Shown piece after piece: positions 15,352-25,228 of a DNA stretch of 37,455 nt. Numbering within the stretch: position 1 is the stretch's first letter; each line of letters begins with the position of its first letter. Source of the stretch: JAHBVH01 sp034437715 (lineage in GTDB: Bacteria; Chloroflexota; Anaerolineae; Caldilineales; Caldilineaceae); contig DAOTTR010000794.1 of assembly GCA_034437715.1 (NCBI GenBank), positions 1 through 37,455 of the forward strand, given 5' to 3'. Both the position numbers and the translations under genes were made by a program. The notes below the pieces were generated by a model, which was given only the letters and a program-made list of their open reading frames with translations, was not told the origin of the DNA and did not search any database.

Positions 15352-16521
15352 TCACACAAAATCATCGACCTGTCCATGGCTAGGGCGCAACCATTTGGCG
15401 CGTTGGCTGCGCGCACGCACGTAAAGATACTCGTCGCCCACGTCCGGCACAGACAGATTGCCCGCTGAAGGATAGTGTGCAATCGCATCTTCCACAATGT
15501 CCACCCCCAAGCCCGGTGCATCGGGCACCAGCATAAAACCGTTGACAATCGTGGGCTGTGGCTGCATCACTTCGTAGCGTTGCGGCACATCATCTTCCAG
15601 GTGTTCGAGGATCAGGAAATTCGGCAGGGTGGCGCAAAGATGCACCGCTGCCATCTCGGCAATTGGCCCCAGCGAACCATCATGCGGCGCAAAGGTGATG
15701 TAATGTGCTTCGGCCATGGCAGCCATCTTCTTCATTTGCATTAGACCACCGGCGCGCCCCGTATCCGGCTGCACGACATCGATGATCTCGCGTTCAATCA
15801 ATTCTTTGACACCCCAAATGGTGGCATGGCGTTCACCGGCAGCAATCGGGATATTCACCGCAGCAGAGACGCGCGCAATCGCGTCGATATCCTCGGGCGC
15901 AACGGGATCTTCGTAAAATAACAGATTGAATTCTTCCAGCGCTTGCCCCATGCGGATCGCATCTTTGGTCGTAAGCCAGGGCGGGCCGTGGATATCGACC
16001 ATCAGATCGATTTCATCACCCACCTCTTTGCGAATGGCGGCTACCTTGCTCAGCGGATCGCTGACACCGCCGGTCTTGATCGCGCCATAGCCGCGATCCA
16101 CATATTCGCGCGCCCGTTCCGCCGAGTGGGCATGGGTATAGAGGCGCACCCGATCGCGAATTTTGCCGCCAAACAATTCATAGACGGGTACGCCCAGCGC
16201 TTTGCCTTTAATGTCCCACAACGCCATCTCGATCCCCGTCATCGCGCCGCCACCGATGACACCAGTCATACCGTGGCCCATCATCGCCAGCAGCATCTTC
16301 TGCCACAGCTTTTCAATTTCAAAGGGATTTTCGCCGATCAAGATCGTGCTCAGATCCTGAATGGCGGTTTCGACTACGCGCGGCCAGCCACTGGCCTCAC
16401 CAACGCCATAGATACCTTCGTCGGTAAAGACTTTGACAAAGAGCCAGTTGCGCGCCCGCCAACTCGATGTGGAGGCCACATTCGCATGCATGAGATAGGT
16501 CTTAATTTCCGTGATTTTCAA
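15352..16521 (-). CDS. Enolase-superfamily (mandelate racemase / muconate-lactonising type) sugar-acid dehydratase
   Basis: The protein is 389 residues from a TTG at 16521, chosen because AAGGA lies seven bases upstream; an ATG at 16575 would add 18 residues without a clear site. An N-terminal capping domain (about 1-120) precedes a TIM barrel with metal ligands Asp176 (DIHG), Glu204 (YEDP) and Glu230 (AGE). His178 and His280 (APHDG) are positioned as in galactonate dehydratase-like enzymes. The likely reaction is Mg-dependent dehydration of an aldonate such as D-galactonate to a 2-keto-3-deoxy acid. The exact substrate is not readable. It is a single gene with a promoter at 16660-16688. Confidence 0.85.
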   Translation of the reverse strand: MKITEIKTYLMHANVASTSSWRARNWLFVKVFTDEGIYGVGEASGWPRVVETAIQDLSTILIGENPFEIEKLWQKMLLAMMGHGMTGVIGGGAMTGIEMALWDIKGKALGVPVYELFGGKIRDRVRLYTHAHSAERAREYVDRGYGAIKTGGVSDPLSKVAAIRKEVGDEIDLMVDIHGPPWLTTKDAIRMGQALEEFNLLFYEDPVAPEDIDAIARVSAAVNIPIAAGERHATIWGVKELIEREIIDVVQPDTGRAGGLMQMKKMAAMAEAHYITFAPHDGSLGPIAEMAAVHLCATLPNFLILEHLEDDVPQRYEVMQPQPTIVNGFMLVPDAPGLGVDIVEDAIAHYPSAGNLSVPDVGDEYLYVRARSQRAKWLRPSHGQVDDFV

Positions 16522-16659
16522 AATTGGAATCCTTCTTTGGCTAGCGACGATGCTATATGGTTTTGGGGGTAACATCGTTGCTACATGGTGTGTCGGCAGA
16601 GACAGCCACGCAGGTTACAACATAGGGTTGACAATATAGGTTATTGGGTAGGCGGTAGC

Positions 16660-16688
16660 ATTGTAGCATGGCCTGTGGGCAGTCGCAA
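16660..16688 (-). promoter_or_regulatory. Probable promoter of the enolase-superfamily gene
   Basis: On the minus strand, -35 TTGCGA (16688-16683) and -10 TACAAT (16665-16660) are 17 bases apart. The predicted leader to the TTG start at 16521 is about 130 bases. The rest of the 520-base gap up to 17040 holds the aconitase promoter and otherwise nothing I recognise. Confidence 0.45.
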
Positions 16689-16922
16689 GCAGTTCGCCAG
16701 CGCCATCTGTCAATATCGACTGGGGCCAGGCAAAGCCAAGCGCGCTATTTGTTGCAAAAGCATAACTTTTTTACGGCTTTCTCTCGAAAACTGGTATGAT
16801 TGGGAAAGAGAAGATTCGCTTATGCATCAGCAAATTGGTAGTGAATAGGTACATTTAGGCTAGGTCTGCCCTACCCAAATCAATCATTACTGGACAAACC
16901 CTGTAAAAGTTGTAAATACACA

Positions 16923-16951
16923 TTGCCCGATCGATGATTGATTGCTATAAC
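16923..16951 (+). promoter_or_regulatory. Probable promoter of aconitase
   Basis: -35 TTGCCC (16923-16928) and -10 TATAAC (16946-16951) have exactly 17 bases between them. The predicted leader is about 83 bases. AGGAAAGG lies just before the ATG at 17041. Confidence 0.5.
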
Positions 16952-17040
16952 TTGTACGAGTTTAGCTAGCAAAGCACAAAATTACCGGCCGATACCTTTG
17001 TTTACCGATCTACCAGCTACGGTACAGGAAAGGAAACACA

Positions 17041-19740
17041 ATGACTGCGCAAGATTTTTTTCAAGCCAAAGGTACATTTGACACAGGCAGCGGTGAGGCT
17101 GTGATTTTTCGTCTCGCCGCCCTAGAAAAACTAGGCATCACGACGATCGCTCGGCTGCCTTTTTCGATCCGCGTGTTGCTCGAAGCGGCACTGCGCCAAG
17201 CCGACGGCTTTGAGATCACCAAGGAAGCCGTCGAAACGATTGCCAATTGGGGTGCGGAGACTGCCGGCAAGGTGGAAATCCCCTTCAAACCGGCGCGCGT
17301 CGTTTTGCAAGATTTTACGGGCGTGCCTAGCGTGGTCGATCTGGCCGCGCTGCGCAACGCCATGGCGCGTTTGGGCGGCGACCCAGCCAAGGTCAATCCG
17401 CTGGTCCCCGTGGATCTGGTCATTGATCACAGCGTGCAGGTTGATCGCTTCGGCAGCGCCTTTGCCCTTATGTACAACGCCGAGCGCGAATTTGAGCGCA
17501 ATCGCGAACGCTACGAATTTCTGAAATGGGGCCAGGAAGCCTTTGATAACTTCCGCGTTGTGCCACCGGCCACCGGCATTGTCCACCAGGTAAATCTAGA
17601 ATACTTGGCCACGGCTGTCCACCTGAAGCCCTATAACGGTTTGCCGATTGCCTACCCCGACACCTTGGTAGGCACCGACAGCCATACGACGATGATTAAT
17701 GGTCTAGGCGTGTTGGGTTGGGGCGTTGGCGGTATTGAAGCCGAGGCGGTCATGTTGGGGCAAGCGATTTACATGTTGCTGCCCGAAGTGGTGGGCTTTA
17801 AGTTGACCGGGGCGCTGCCCGAAGGCTCTACTGCCACCGATCTCGTCTTGCGTGTAACCGAATTGCTGCGCAAGAAGGGTGTCGTCAGCAAATTTGTTGA
17901 ATTCTATGGCCCAGGTCTTGCCAAGTTGACGCTGCCCGATCGGGCGACGATTGCCAATATGGCCCCCGAATATGGCGCGACGATTGGCTTCTTCCCGATT
18001 GATGAAGAGACATTGCGCTATCTGATCGGCACCGGGCGCACGGAAGAACAGGTCGAATTGGTCGAGCGCTACTGCAAAGAGCAGAACCTCTTCCACGATG
18101 AAAACACGCCAGACCCAGAATTTAGCGACACCCTGGCACTGGACATGAGTACGGTACGCCCTGCGCTTGCTGGCCCCAAACGGCCCCAGGATCGCATTGA
18201 TCTGACGCAGATGAAAACGGCCTGGAATACGAATTTGCCCGCGCCGGTTGGCCCCAAGGGTTTTGGGATTCCGACGGCAGAATTGACCACCCAAGTCATG
18301 GTGGAGCACGAAGACCGCACCTATTCCCTGACCCACGGCAGCGTGGTGATCGCGGCGATTACCTCTTGCACCAACACCAGCAATCCCAGCGTGATGATTG
18401 GTGCGGGTCTGCTGGCCAAGAAGGCTGTCGAGCGTGGCTTGGATGTGAAACCCTGGGTTAAGACTAGTCTGGCCCCAGGGAGCAAGGTCGTTACGCGCTA
18501 TTTAGAAGCGAGCGGCCTGGTACCCTATCTTGAATCGCTGAATTTCCACACGGTTGGCTATGGTTGCACAACCTGTATTGGCAACAGCGGCCCACTACCA
18601 GCCCATGTCAGTCAGGCCATCAAAGAGGGTGATCTGGTCGCAGCCGCCGTGTTGAGTGGCAATCGCAACTTTGAAGGGCGGATTAGCCCGGATGTACGCG
18701 CCAACTTCCTGGCGTCCCCACCCCTTGTCGTCGCCTATGCCATTGCGGGCACCGTCAACATCGATATGAGCAGCGAACCGTTGGGCACTGATCCCAATGG
18801 TGAGCCAGTCTATCTGCACGATATCTGGCCCAGCCAAGAAGAGATCATCAGCACGATCCGCCAAAGCTTGAAGCCAGAGATGTATCGCGACGAATATGCC
18901 AACGTGTTTAAAGGCAATGAGCAATTTAATCAGATTCCTGTAGCCGGTGGCGAGCTCTTTAACTGGGACTCCAACAGCACCTACATTCGCGAGCCATCCT
19001 TCTTCGACATTACGCGCGAAGTGCCACCCGTACGTCCGATTATTGGTGCACGCACCCTGGCCGTCATGCCGGACAGCACAACCACGGATCACATCAGTCC
19101 CGCCGGGAATATTGCCAAGGGCAGCCCGGCCGCGCTATATCTAGAGGCGCATGGCGTAGAGCGCTCGGAATGGAACAGCTATGGCAGCCGCCGTGGCAAC
19201 CACGAGGTTATGATGCGCGGTACCTTTGCCAACATCCGCATTAAGAATCAGATGCTGGATGGCGAAGAAGGTGGCAATACGGTCTACATTCCCAAAATGG
19301 AAAAGATGAGCATCTACGATGCCTCGGTCAACTACATCAACGATGGCACGCCCCTGATCATTCTGGCGGGCAAAGAGTACGGTACCGGCTCCAGCCGTGA
19401 CTGGGCGGCCAAGGGTGTGCAGTTGCAAGGTGTGCGCGCCGTCATCGCCGAAAGCTTTGAGCGCATCCATCGCAGCAACTTGGTGGGCATGGGTGTCTTG
19501 CCCTTGCAATTCAAGGCCGGCCAAAGTGTCAGTAGCCTGGGCCTAAGCGGCTTTGAGGTATTCGACATCTTGGGTATGAGTGACTATATGGTGCCCAACC
19601 AAGAATACACCGTGCGCGCCACGTCGGACAGTGGCACGGTCACTGAATTTCAGACCATGAGCCGCATCGATACGCCGGTAGAAGTCAACTACTACAAAAA
19701 TGGCGGAATTTTGCAAACTGTTTTGCGCCGCTTAGTCTAA
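17041..19740 (+). CDS. acnA: Aconitate hydratase A
   Basis: This 899-residue cytoplasmic TCA-cycle enzyme converts citrate to isocitrate via cis-aconitate. The [4Fe-4S] ligands are Cys443 (ITSCTNTSNPS) and Cys509/Cys512 (GYGCTTCIGN), with the same spacing as in AcnA/IRP1 proteins. The C-terminal swivel domain has the EYGTGSSRDWAAKG substrate-binding loop. The length is normal for the AcnA/IRP1 type and no domain is missing. The ATG at 17041 has a strong AGGAAAGG site. It stands alone with its own promoter and is followed by pepF after 143 bases. AcnA proteins can bind RNA as apo-enzymes, but nothing in this sequence tests that. Confidence 0.98.
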   Translation: MTAQDFFQAKGTFDTGSGEAVIFRLAALEKLGITTIARLPFSIRVLLEAALRQADGFEITKEAVETIANWGAETAGKVEIPFKPARVVLQDFTGVPSVVDLAALRNAMARLGGDPAKVNPLVPVDLVIDHSVQVDRFGSAFALMYNAEREFERNRERYEFLKWGQEAFDNFRVVPPATGIVHQVNLEYLATAVHLKPYNGLPIAYPDTLVGTDSHTTMINGLGVLGWGVGGIEAEAVMLGQAIYMLLPEVVGFKLTGALPEGSTATDLVLRVTELLRKKGVVSKFVEFYGPGLAKLTLPDRATIANMAPEYGATIGFFPIDEETLRYLIGTGRTEEQVELVERYCKEQNLFHDENTPDPEFSDTLALDMSTVRPALAGPKRPQDRIDLTQMKTAWNTNLPAPVGPKGFGIPTAELTTQVMVEHEDRTYSLTHGSVVIAAITSCTNTSNPSVMIGAGLLAKKAVERGLDVKPWVKTSLAPGSKVVTRYLEASGLVPYLESLNFHTVGYGCTTCIGNSGPLPAHVSQAIKEGDLVAAAVLSGNRNFEGRISPDVRANFLASPPLVVAYAIAGTVNIDMSSEPLGTDPNGEPVYLHDIWPSQEEIISTIRQSLKPEMYRDEYANVFKGNEQFNQIPVAGGELFNWDSNSTYIREPSFFDITREVPPVRPIIGARTLAVMPDSTTTDHISPAGNIAKGSPAALYLEAHGVERSEWNSYGSRRGNHEVMMRGTFANIRIKNQMLDGEEGGNTVYIPKMEKMSIYDASVNYINDGTPLIILAGKEYGTGSSRDWAAKGVQLQGVRAVIAESFERIHRSNLVGMGVLPLQFKAGQSVSSLGLSGFEVFDILGMSDYMVPNQEYTVRATSDSGTVTEFQTMSRIDTPVEVNYYKNGGILQTVLRRLV

Positions 19741-19883
19741 TCCAATCACCGGATACCATTAATAATGGGCTGACCAGCGGGCGGACCAGCAGTAAAACCG
19801 CCTACTGGCTAGCTCATCGCCGAGGCACGCGTTGATCGCAACGCTGTCGGAAGGCCACACAATCGCGAATAAAGGAAAAATTT

Positions 19884-21686
19884 ATGGGTGTTGCATCCCC
19901 GGAAAAAGTGAAACAATATGACTTATCGGCCTGGGATCTGTCTGAGTTGTTGCCGGAAACAACCGAGGCGATCATTGGCGAAAGACTGGCCGCGCTCGAA
20001 CAGACAGTGCAAGCGTTTGTGGCGCGCCGCGAAGCGTTAAATCCCGAAATGGCACCGGGGCTGCTTGTCGAATTGATGAGCCAATATGAGACGCTGATCG
20101 AACAGATCTACAAGGTCGCGGCGTATGGCAGTCTGTGGTTTTCTGCAGATACGCAATCCTCGGCAGCACTCACCTATCGCAATCGCATCCAGCAGGTCAT
20201 GACCGAGGTCCAAAATCGCACCCTCTTTTTCGATCTTTGGTGGAAGACACTGGATGATGACGAAGCCGCGGCCTTGTTGCCGAGTGACAAACAATTTCCA
20301 GATTATCGCTTTTATCTAGAGGATTTGCGCCGCACCAAACCCTTTACCCTGGACGAAAAGTCCGAACAGTTGATTAACACCAAAGATGCCACAGGCATGA
20401 ACGCGGTCTTGACGCTCTATTCCATGTTGACCAATCGCTTGGAGTACAAGCTTGAAATCGATGGCGAGACCAAGAGCTTAACGCGTGACGCTTTGATGAG
20501 CTATGCACAATCTTATAATCCAGAATGGCGCGCGGCGGCCTACCAGGAGTTGTATCGGGTCTACGGCCAAGAAGCCAACATTCTGGCCCAGATCTATGTC
20601 AACCGTGTGCGCGATTGGTATAATGAAAATGTGGAGTTGCGCCAATACGGTTCACCGATTGCCGTGCGCAATGTGGCCAACGACATTCCTGATGCCGCGG
20701 TCGAAGCGTTGCTGGATGTCAGCCGCGCCAACGTGGGCATGTTCCAACGCTACTTCCGCTTGAAGGCTGGCTGGTTGGGTATGGAAAAGTTGCGCCGCTA
20801 TGACATCTACGCGCCGTTGGCCGCCTCGGATCGCCAATTCGATTATGGTGATGCGGTCAAGTTGGTGCTGGAGACCTTCCAAAATTTTCACCCGACGATT
20901 GCCAATCATGCACAGCGGGTTTTTGATCAAAATCATATTGATAGCGAAGTGCGTAAAGGCAAACGGGGTGGGGCATTTTGCTCCACTGTGCTGCCCACCT
21001 TGACGCCCTGGGTGTTGATGAACTACAACGGCCGCGTGCGCGATGTAGCCACGCTGGCCCATGAATTAGGCCACGCAATTCACAGCATGTTGGCCGAAGA
21101 GCATTCCGTGTTGTCCCAACACCCGACGCTGCCGCTGGCGGAAACGGCTTCCGTTTTTGCCGAAATGTTGCTCACCGAGCAATTCCTGGCCGTCGAGAAA
21201 GATCCGCTGGTGCGCCGCGAGTTGCTTGCCGCCGCGGTAGATGATATGTACGCTACGGTAATGCGCCAAGCTTTCTTTGTGAATTTTGAGCGCACAGCCC
21301 ATGATGCCATCATCGCCAATCGCTCGCCCGAAGAGCTACATGGGCTGTACATGGCAAATCTACAAGAACAATTTGGCGACAGCATCGACATTGCGCCCGA
21401 GTTTCAGTATGAATGGGTGAGTATTCCCCATATCTATCAGACGCCCTTCTATTGCTATGCCTATAGCTTTGGCCAGTTGCTGGTGCTTTCGCTCTATCGG
21501 CGCTATCAACAAGAGGGCGAGGCCTTCAAACCTGGCTACATAAAGCTGTTGGCCTACGGTGGCTCGGCGCGACCCGAAGAGATCCTGCAAGAAGCGAACA
21601 TTGATGTCGCCAGCAAAGCCTTCTGGCAGGGCGGGTTCGACGTGATTCGCGATATGATCGATGAGTTAGAAGCTATTAAGATATAG
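19884..21686 (+). CDS. pepF: Oligoendopeptidase F, M3 family
   Basis: This 600-residue cytoplasmic zinc metallopeptidase degrades short peptides. The zinc-binding HELGHAIH motif begins at His393, with His397 as second ligand and Glu394 as the catalytic base; Glu420 in LPLAETASVFAE is the third ligand. A Y/H-rich substrate loop (YQTPFYCYAYSFGQLL) follows. The helical N-terminal half is typical of PepF. Start ATG at 19884 with AAAGGA upstream. A strong terminator follows at 21710-21737, so this gene ends a transcription unit. No membrane helix or signal peptide is present. Confidence 0.96.
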   Translation: MGVASPEKVKQYDLSAWDLSELLPETTEAIIGERLAALEQTVQAFVARREALNPEMAPGLLVELMSQYETLIEQIYKVAAYGSLWFSADTQSSAALTYRNRIQQVMTEVQNRTLFFDLWWKTLDDDEAAALLPSDKQFPDYRFYLEDLRRTKPFTLDEKSEQLINTKDATGMNAVLTLYSMLTNRLEYKLEIDGETKSLTRDALMSYAQSYNPEWRAAAYQELYRVYGQEANILAQIYVNRVRDWYNENVELRQYGSPIAVRNVANDIPDAAVEALLDVSRANVGMFQRYFRLKAGWLGMEKLRRYDIYAPLAASDRQFDYGDAVKLVLETFQNFHPTIANHAQRVFDQNHIDSEVRKGKRGGAFCSTVLPTLTPWVLMNYNGRVRDVATLAHELGHAIHSMLAEEHSVLSQHPTLPLAETASVFAEMLLTEQFLAVEKDPLVRRELLAAAVDDMYATVMRQAFFVNFERTAHDAIIANRSPEELHGLYMANLQEQFGDSIDIAPEFQYEWVSIPHIYQTPFYCYAYSFGQLLVLSLYRRYQQEGEAFKPGYIKLLAYGGSARPEEILQEANIDVASKAFWQGGFDVIRDMIDELEAIKI

Positions 21687-21709
21687 CCAGGTTTGTTTGT
21701 TCAACCAAG

Positions 21710-21737
21710 GAGCGAGCGACTGGCTCGCTCTTTTTTA
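21710..21737 (+). terminator. Rho-independent terminator after pepF
   Basis: GAGCGAGC (21710-21717) and GCTCGCTC (21723-21730) form a perfect 8-bp stem with a 5-base loop. It is followed directly by six T residues (21731-21736), 23 bases after the pepF stop. Confidence 0.92.
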
Positions 21738-21766
21738 TTGCTGAAATATTTATTCTGCTATATAAT
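21738..21766 (+). promoter_or_regulatory. Promoter of the orphan OmpR-type regulator
   Basis: A perfect -10 TATAAT (21761-21766) lies 17 bases after TTGCTG (21738-21743), which overlaps the end of the pepF terminator. The predicted start point is about 35 bases before the ATG at 21807. Confidence 0.65.
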
Positions 21767-21806
21767 AGAAAAGCCTCACACATTCCTCAGATAAACAGCG
21801 GCGATA

Positions 21807-22505
21807 ATGATAGATCTGAACGCGCTTCGAATTTTGTATGTGGGCCACAGAAACACGATTTCCGCGGGTCTACAGGCATTCTTCGAGCAACAAAATCAAA
21901 TAGCAGCGACTACGCATGCGCAGCCGATCACCCTGACGGTGATTACGAATCAAAAATCTGCGTTGCGGCTGATTCGCGCCCAACCACCAGCCGCGCTCTG
22001 GGTCGAAATCGAGCAGCGCCCCGAAAGCCGTTTGCGCTTTTGCGAAACAGTGCGCTATCGGCTGCCTTCGGTCTACATTGTTGCGGTGACGCGCCAGTTG
22101 CCAGCCAAGAGCGAGTTTAAATTTGATGGCTTGATTACCCTGCCACTTGTCGCGCAGAAGGTGTTGGCCACGGTTGAACAAATGGCCGAACAACGCACCG
22201 AGCATCGGCTCACGTGTGGGCCAATTGATTTGGATCTGGCTACGCGCATGGTTGTCACGCCGAATGGGCGCTATACGATGACACCCAAACAGTGTGCGCT
22301 GTTAAAGTTGTTTATCCAGCATCACGGCGAGGTGGTAAAGCGTCGTCAAATTATGGAGCATGTGTGGGAGACTTCCTATCTGGATGATACACGTACGCTA
22401 GATGTACATGTGCGCTGGCTACGCGAGCGGATTGAGCCCAATCCTTCCAAACCGATCTATCTCAAGACCGTGCGCGGCATTGGGTATTGCTTCCAGATTG
22501 TCTAG
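21807..22505 (+). CDS. OmpR/PhoB-type winged-helix regulator with a degenerate receiver domain
   Basis: This 232-residue protein has an N-terminal receiver-like domain (about 7-125) and a C-terminal winged helix (about 135-231; TMTPKQCALLKLFIQHHGEVVKRRQIMEHVW then TRTLDVHVRWLRERI and VRGIGYCF). The DNA-binding half is fully typical. The receiver half is not: the usual acidic pair after strand 1 is GHR (residues 13-15), the phospho-acceptor position falls at Glu67 in LWVEIEQRP, and the conserved Lys-Pro is LP in ITLPLVA. It is therefore likely phosphorylation-independent. There is no histidine kinase next to it, and it has its own promoter. Signal and target genes are unknown. Confidence 0.88.
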   Translation: MIDLNALRILYVGHRNTISAGLQAFFEQQNQIAATTHAQPITLTVITNQKSALRLIRAQPPAALWVEIEQRPESRLRFCETVRYRLPSVYIVAVTRQLPAKSEFKFDGLITLPLVAQKVLATVEQMAEQRTEHRLTCGPIDLDLATRMVVTPNGRYTMTPKQCALLKLFIQHHGEVVKRRQIMEHVWETSYLDDTRTLDVHVRWLRERIEPNPSKPIYLKTVRGIGYCFQIV

Positions 22506-22538
22506 CGCTACCCGCTCGATTTGTCCTACCTGCCCACC

Positions 22539-24986
22539 CTACCCAATCATTCGGCGCACATCGACAATATTGGGCAAGCGGTCGATCTTCGTCAAAATCC
22601 GCATTAACTGAGCCACATCCTCGATCTCTAGCGTCGCGTTGATCAAGGCTAGATTATCTTTTTGGCCGGTCAACGCTTCCACACTGAGCATGTTAATGTG
22701 GGCATCGGCGACCAAGCTGGCCACATCGCGCATAAGGCCAGAGCGGTCATAGGCGCTGATCTGAATTTTAACGGGATACGTTTCTTGACCGCCGGTGGTC
22801 CATTGTACATCGATCAAACGATGGGTCTGCCCGCGCCGCACACTGGTGGATACGTTGGGACAATCGGTGCGATGGATAGTCACGCCGCGGCCTTTGGTCA
22901 CATAGCCGGTGATCGGATCGCCGGGTACTGGGCTGCAACAGCGGCCTAGTTGGGTCAAAAGCCCCTCTACCCCCTGTACCACGAGCCCATCCTTAAGCTT
23001 GGAGCTACCGCGATTGACGCGTATGTTGATCAGAATCCCATTTTTGAGCGCAAGTCGTTGTTGCTCGCGACGTTCTTGATCAATCACCCGCTGGGCAATC
23101 TGCTGGGAATTGACATCGCCATAGCCAATCGCCGCATAGAAATCATCCAGCTTTTCATAGGCAAAAAGCTTGCTCAACGCTTCGGCACTTTGGGTAACCG
23201 AAAGGCGCCGCAGCTCTTTTTCCAACATCTGGCGGCCACGTTGTACATTTTCATCGCGCCCTTGCTTGCGTAGCCAGGTACGAATTTTGCTGCGCGCCCG
23301 TTGCGTTTCCACATATTCCAAATTGGGATTCAACCAATCACGGCTGGGGCCCCCGCGCTTGGCCGCGATGATCATCACCTGATCACCATTCTTGAGCTTA
23401 TAATCCAACGGCACCAGACGGCCATTGATATTCGCCCCGCGGCAACGATGACCAAGCTCGGTGTGAATGGCATAGGCAACATCGATCGGCGTGGCACCGG
23501 CGGGCAGATCAACCACATCACCCTGTGGCGTAAAAACGAAGACACGATCTTTGAAAACATCGGTCTTCATGCTGTTCATAAACTCGTCGGCGTCGGTCAC
23601 ATCCTGCCGCCACTCCATCAACTGGCGAATCCAGGCGACCTTGCGCTGGAAGTCAGCATCATGCTTGGTCTGTTCCTTGTATTGCCAGTGCGAAGCAATG
23701 CCATATTCGGCTACATTGTGCATCTCATGCGTGCGCATCTGCACTTCCATGGGCCGACCACTGCGGCGGCTGAGAACGGCGGTGTGCAAACTGCGATACA
23801 TATTGTTTTTGGGATTGGCAATATAGTCATCAAACTCACCAGGGATGGGATGCCAGAGGCTGTGGACAATGCCCAGCGCGGCATAGCATTGCGCCTCTGA
23901 ATCGACAATCACACGAAAGCCATAGACATCATAGATTTGGTCAAAATTGACTTCTTTGCGCTTCATTTTGCGCCAAATACTGTAGATATGCTTGGTGCGC
24001 GCGCTGACTTCGGCCACGATGCCGGCTTTGGCCAGTTCACGTTCTAGCTCTGCCTTTAGGCGGATGACCCATTTGTCGCGCTCATCTTGCTTTTGCTGAA
24101 TCGCTTTGGCAATATCGCGATAGCTGGCTGGTTCTAGATAGCGAAAGCTCAAATCTTCCAGCTCCGATTTAATGCGCCAAATGCCCAAGCGATTGGCCAG
24201 GGGCGCAAAAATCTCCAGCGTTTCGCGCGCAATACGGCGGCGTTTGAAATCTTTCTGGCTGCTCAATGTACGCATATTGTGCAATCGATCGGCCAGCTTG
24301 ATCAGCACAACGCGAATATCTTCTACCATTGCCAGAAACATTTTGCGTAGCGATTCGGCTTTGCTGTCGGACATGGCCGAGCGCGTATTGCCCAGTTCGT
24401 TGATGCGCTTGAGCTTAGTCACCCCGTCCACCAACATGGCGATCACCGGGCCGAAATTCTCTTGAATATATTCGATCGTAAATTCTGTATCTTCGGCGAC
24501 ATCGTGTAGCAAACCAGCCGCCAAGGTACTCACATCCATGCGCATTTCAACCAAAATTTTGGTCACGGCAATCGGATGGGCCATATAGGGCTCACCACTC
24601 TCGCGCTGCTGATCGCGGTGGGCATAGCTAGCAACGGTGTACGCACGTAGCAGGAGTTCATATTCTTTGCGCGTAAAGTTGGGCGGCAGCGCTTGAAAAA
24701 GCTGATCAAAGGCTTGCTGTTCTTCTTTGGTTGGCTCAATCTTGATCGCACCGCTGTTATCGGCAGTGGGCAGCGGTGGCAATTTTTGCAGGGCAACCGC
24801 AACAGGATCAAGAGGCGGTGTAGGCGGCAGGGTATCCGGGTCAACAGGCGCTTTGGAGGGCAAAGGTAGGCGAGCAGAAGTCGCGTTGGGCGGTGTTAGC
24901 AAGGCGCGATTTGTCAAGGAAATACCGGTAACCAGCGTAGTATCAACCGGTGCGTCCAACCTATCTGAATTTGAATTAAGTGCCAT
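22539..24986 (-). CDS. rsh: Bifunctional (p)ppGpp synthetase/hydrolase (RelA/SpoT homologue)
   Basis: This stringent-response enzyme makes and breaks (p)ppGpp. The ATG at 24986 has AAGGA upstream and gives 815 residues. An N-terminal Pro/Thr-rich extension of about 85 residues is unusual in length. The HD hydrolase follows with His137 (YMAHPIAV), His161-Asp162 (LLHDVAEDT) and Asp233/Asn237 (LADRLHNMRT), all intact. The synthetase domain (YDVYGFRVIVDS...YIANPKNNMYRSLHTAV...EVQMRTHEMHNVAEYGIASHW) also looks intact. The C-terminus has TGS (VFVFTPQGDVVDLPAGATPIDVAYAIH), a Cys/His-containing zinc-finger-like segment (RCCSPVPGD) and an ACT domain (RSGLMRDVASLVADAHINML). Both activities are predicted. 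Promoter at 25128-25156. Confidence 0.96.
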   Translation of the reverse strand: MALNSNSDRLDAPVDTTLVTGISLTNRALLTPPNATSARLPLPSKAPVDPDTLPPTPPLDPVAVALQKLPPLPTADNSGAIKIEPTKEEQQAFDQLFQALPPNFTRKEYELLLRAYTVASYAHRDQQRESGEPYMAHPIAVTKILVEMRMDVSTLAAGLLHDVAEDTEFTIEYIQENFGPVIAMLVDGVTKLKRINELGNTRSAMSDSKAESLRKMFLAMVEDIRVVLIKLADRLHNMRTLSSQKDFKRRRIARETLEIFAPLANRLGIWRIKSELEDLSFRYLEPASYRDIAKAIQQKQDERDKWVIRLKAELERELAKAGIVAEVSARTKHIYSIWRKMKRKEVNFDQIYDVYGFRVIVDSEAQCYAALGIVHSLWHPIPGEFDDYIANPKNNMYRSLHTAVLSRRSGRPMEVQMRTHEMHNVAEYGIASHWQYKEQTKHDADFQRKVAWIRQLMEWRQDVTDADEFMNSMKTDVFKDRVFVFTPQGDVVDLPAGATPIDVAYAIHTELGHRCRGANINGRLVPLDYKLKNGDQVMIIAAKRGGPSRDWLNPNLEYVETQRARSKIRTWLRKQGRDENVQRGRQMLEKELRRLSVTQSAEALSKLFAYEKLDDFYAAIGYGDVNSQQIAQRVIDQERREQQRLALKNGILINIRVNRGSSKLKDGLVVQGVEGLLTQLGRCCSPVPGDPITGYVTKGRGVTIHRTDCPNVSTSVRRGQTHRLIDVQWTTGGQETYPVKIQISAYDRSGLMRDVASLVADAHINMLSVEALTGQKDNLALINATLEIEDVAQLMRILTKIDRLPNIVDVRRMIG

Positions 24987-25127
24987 AGATGATTTCCTTG
25001 TGAACCAACACATCCTGCCAAAGCGCCTTTGGCCTGCCGGCAAAAAGGGTGAGTTGCCACGCAATGCCACCCAAACCAGCGGTGCAATTTGCCCTTTCTC
25101 TGATCCTAATTGTGTATCCCTTAACGG

Positions 25128-25156
25128 ATTATAGACTCATTTGTAAGTATTTGCAA
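25128..25156 (-). promoter_or_regulatory. Promoter of the RelA/SpoT gene
   Basis: On the minus strand, -35 TTGCAA (25156-25151) and a perfect -10 TATAAT (25133-25128) are 17 bases apart. The predicted leader is about 135 bases and contains no other gene. It lies between the end of miaA (25229) and the RelA/SpoT start. Confidence 0.7.
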
Positions 25157-25228
25157 CGAACAAAAAAGCGCGCCCGTACTCCTGACAACCGCCATGCTTC
25201 TGCGACTACGCAGCACCCCATCACGTCA

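Noticed and set aside
17704..18336. 210-residue frame opposite aconitase
   Set aside because: It lies wholly within a highly conserved gene and lacks a ribosome binding site or any motif.
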